The position numbers and the translations under genes are program-made. Under the pieces are notes generated by a model. It was given only the letters and a program-made list of their open reading frames with translations, was not told the origin of the DNA and did not search any database. Below, piece after piece: positions 63,593 to 64,000 of a DNA stretch of 64,000 nt. The stretch comes from Pleurodeles waltl (Eukaryota; Chordata; Amphibia; Caudata; Salamandridae). Each line of letters opens with the position of its first letter. The first letter of the stretch is position 1. The stretch covers positions 1,181,198,863 to 1,181,262,862 of the forward strand of contig NC_090437.1 in the NCBI RefSeq assembly GCF_031143425.1, in the 5' to 3' direction.

Positions 63593-64000
63593 GGGCCTCA
63601 TTAAGAGTTTAGCCATCCTGAGACCACCAAACTCTCAGTGGTGGTCCGATCACCGCAATCCTGGGGGTCCGATTGCCAGATTAGGATCCTGGTGTTCGGA
63701 CTGCCAGGAGACCGCTGCCTGCTCACGGGATCCTGACGAGTTGGCGGTGGTGAAAGTCGTAGTCAACCACGGTGGTGCTGAGTTCGGAAGTGCAGTGCTG
63801 ATTAGGACTTTCCTTTCTACCAACATTTCATGGTGGGGTCCCCTCCATGAAAAGGTTGACAGAAAGGTAGAGTTGGGGGCCACTGTGTCTCCGACATTCA
63901 CAGAAACATACATATCCTTAAATGGGGACCTTTTCTTAGAACATCAACCATTTTATTATAAAAACACTTCTCTGTTCCATACATATTAGAGGGAGATTCC
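63593..64000. mobile_element. Harbinger-like element, left end (runs off the window)
   Basis: GGGCCTCATTAAGAG after a TAA resembles the Harbinger B terminus GGCCCTCATTAC. Inside are inverted repeats, for example CTTTCTACCAACATTTCATGG near 63,813 with a mirrored CCATGAAAAGGTTGACAGAAAG. The other end is not in the window, so it could be a MITE or a longer element. Confidence 0.5.

Noticed and set aside
1..64000. Host protein-coding genes, tRNA or rRNA genes
   Set aside because: No open frame outside the transposons matches a family I recognise, and no cloverleaf-like or rRNA-like sequence was noticed by eye. A profile search would be needed to exclude small RNA genes.

Overview
The window is vertebrate nuclear DNA with no recognisable host gene. 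It is almost entirely transposable elements, many of them nested. The mix points to a giant amphibian genome, most likely a salamander or newt: several PIF/Harbinger copies and Harbinger-like foldback elements, a Gmr1-type Ty3/gypsy element with 3-kb LTRs, L2-like LINEs, a full-length two-ORF LINE and hAT/BED-transposase relics. The taxon is inferred from element content, not from a marker gene.

Layout: 1-3.59 kb is the right part of a Harbinger element (copy A). 3.6-10.5 kb holds an L2-like LINE fragment and unassigned sequence. 10.54-11.46 kb is a roughly 100-bp satellite. 11.46-24.55 kb is an L2-like LINE split in its reverse transcriptase by a complete 10.83-kb Gmr1-type gypsy element (12,375-23,204; 5-bp target duplication GTCAG). 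24.55-28.76 kb is a hAT/BED transposase relic carrying two foldback elements. 28.8-33.9 kb is mostly unassigned and includes a broken DNA-binding-like reading frame split by an 811-bp solo LTR. 33.9-42.5 kb is Harbinger copy C, into whose first gene a 5.97-kb LINE with promoter-like tandem monomers inserted. 42.55-44.56 kb is a minus-strand LTR. 44.56-47.15 kb is Harbinger copy D, inverted. 48.76-57.42 kb is Harbinger copy B, complete from end to end. 57.6-58.3 kb is a foldback element made of serial hairpins. 59.5-62.2 kb is a second hAT relic, followed by a roughly 300-bp tandem repeat. A last Harbinger-like end starts at 63.59 kb.

The most interesting item is Harbinger copy B. Its termini match (GGCCCTCATTACAACCCTGG) and it has a TTA target duplication. 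It carries three genes instead of the usual two: a Myb/SANT-like gene on the plus strand, a HARBI1-type DDE transposase on the minus strand, and a second, different Myb/SANT-like gene on the plus strand. Parts of the same order recur in copies A, C and D, so this is a family design rather than a chance composite. Every copy here is mutated, so none looks autonomous.

Other strong signals are the gypsy element with integrase upstream of reverse transcriptase and a SCAN-like gag, the AAB higher-order repeat in the LINE 5' region, and two unrelated foldback elements built from chains of near-perfect hairpins.
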